From Synechococcus sp. CBW1107 (GTDB lineage Bacteria; Cyanobacteriota; Cyanobacteriia; PCC-6307; Cyanobiaceae): a stretch of 64,000 nucleotides of DNA. The stretch spans positions 3,038,001-3,102,000 of the forward strand of contig NZ_CP064908.1 in the NCBI RefSeq assembly GCF_015841355.1. Reading direction: 5' to 3'. Position numbers and translations under genes: made by a program. Of this stretch, positions 63,189 to 64,000 are shown piece by piece; position 1 is the stretch's first letter; each line of letters begins with the position of its first letter. The notes beneath the pieces were generated by a model that saw only the letters and a list, made by a program, of their open reading frames with translations, ran no database searches and was not told the DNA's origin.

Positions 63189-64000
63189 CTAGCCAGCCCG
63201 TTGCCGAGCAGTCCAGACGTGCCTGGCCCAGCCCGGCTTATATCCGCGCTCCTGCTCGCGCTGCAGCAGCTGCTCGAAGGTGCGGCAGCCAGCTGCTGGG
63301 TGTCTGCGCTGGGGCCGCTGCTGCTTGGCCCTGGGCCGGTGGTGCGCCGAGCCGCTGATCTCAACCAGCTCGCCATCAAGCTGCTGGAGCCCGCGCCGCT
63401 GTTCATCGCGCTCGTCGGCCAGAAACAGATGGCCGCAGTCCGGGCAGACCTGTGCAGCGCTGGGGCAGCTGCAGAAGCAGACCGGGCAGTCTTTGATCGG
63501 GATCGAGACTCCTTCGCGGCGCCTGCGGCCGGCCAGGTTCCACTCGCGCTCATCGGTGGGCAGGCCATGGCGATGGGCATTGCCGACGTGATCAAGGATC
63601 ACCGCCTCGCTCTTCCCTGGCGCGGGACGCAAGGCCCGGCCAACCATCTGCAGATAGAGGCCCAAGGAAGCGGTGGGCCGCATCAGGATTGCGCCGCCGA
63701 CTGAGGGGATGTCAGTGCCCTCGGAAATGATCATGCAACTGGTGAGCACCTCCACCTTGCCGGTGCCGAGCCCGGTGATCAGGCGTTTGCGCTCCTCGGC
63801 CGGCGTGCCGCCGCTCACCGACGCGGCCCGGATTCCCGCAGCGCGGAAGGCATCGGCCATCTGCTCGGCGTGCTCGATGGTGCAGCAGAAGCAGATCGCC
63901 GTACCCTGGTGCAGTCGACGGCGGTAGTGGGATACCGCATCGCCGATGGAGGCACGATCGCCAAAGGCCTGGGCCGCCTGCTCCAGGTCGAACTCGCCCA
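63189..64000 (-). CDS. phage-type superfamily II helicase, C-terminal part (truncated by window)
   Basis: The frame runs from the right window edge to TGA at 63189. The C-terminal helicase lobe has VSGGTPAEERKRLITGLGTG, LTSCMIISEGTDIPSVGGAI and LYLQMVGRALRPAPGKSEAV. A zinc-finger-like CPVCFCSCPSAAQVCPDCGH follows. It is the upstream gene of the packed block. The ATP-binding lobe lies beyond the window. Confidence 0.85.
   Translation of the reverse strand, partial: GEFDLEQAAQAFGDRASIGDAVSHYRRRLHQGTAICFCCTIEHAEQMADAFRAAGIRAASVSGGTPAEERKRLITGLGTGKVEVLTSCMIISEGTDIPSVGGAILMRPTASLGLYLQMVGRALRPAPGKSEAVILDHVGNAHRHGLPTDEREWNLAGRRRREGVSIPIKDCPVCFCSCPSAAQVCPDCGHLFLADERDEQRRGLQQLDGELVEISGSAHHRPRAKQQRPQRRHPAAGCRTFEQLLQREQERGYKPGWARHVWTARQRAG

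Overview
The window is GC-rich bacterial DNA that looks like accessory genome of a freshwater picocyanobacterium (Synechococcus/Cyanobium type). The evidence is family content rather than a marker gene: a cyanobacterial AbrB-like regulator (43693-44061), a PPC/DUF296 protein, and several short proteins that occur twice in the window. No rRNA or intact tRNA gene was found. Almost everything is mobile, defensive or phage-derived.

Layout. 1-5082: four overlapping or truncated copies of one IS256-family element, which cut a DUF772-type transposase and an ISAs1-type transposase. 5083-8130: the ISAs1 remnant, then a complete IS3-family element (6212-8044) sitting inside a small gene. 8353-9942: an AT-richer orphan AAA ATPase. 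10658-16758: a headless prophage remnant (capsid-like protein, small virion-like proteins, a seven-repeat Asp-box propeller, a sigma factor) bracketed by two paralogous 70-residue genes. 17800-33851: eight co-directional minus-strand genes, nearly all joined by 4-nt overlaps. They are a DISARM/Druantia-like set (giant DUF1998 helicase with a C-terminal nuclease-like domain, SNF2 helicase, adenine methylase, two accessory proteins) followed by OLD-like ATPase, PIN nuclease and RNA ligase. 34014-38036: a LysR-type regulator, a P-loop kinase/WYL protein and a TacAT-type toxin-antitoxin pair. 38797-40608: small hypothetical genes and a PPC protein. 40744-43214: a complete IS21-family element with a 5-bp target duplication, inserted in an acetyltransferase gene. 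43693-50224: AbrB, RecD2-like helicase, and a Rad52/Gp157/SLOG recombination set.

50391 to the right edge: a 44-bp 3' fragment of a tRNA-Pro(TGG) gene followed by a tyrosine recombinase reads as one end of an integrated element. Its interior carries (i) an apparent RiPP biosynthetic cluster (52716-58214) and (ii) a tightly packed minus-strand phage-type replication block (58468-64000: antirepressor, ssDNA-binding protein, VRR-NUC nuclease, helicase).

The most novel-looking system is the RiPP cluster. A 219-residue precursor carries seven copies of the hexapeptide KNWGRQ after a leader of about 70 residues. It is translationally coupled to a radical SAM/SPASM enzyme, then to a 76-residue protein of unknown function and a GNAT acetyltransferase. 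Two oxygenase-like proteins and a metallo-beta-lactamase-fold protein lie beside it. The eight-gene chain that adds an ATPase-PIN-RNA ligase module to a DISARM-like core is the second candidate. All functional statements are read from motifs and gene order; no searches were run.
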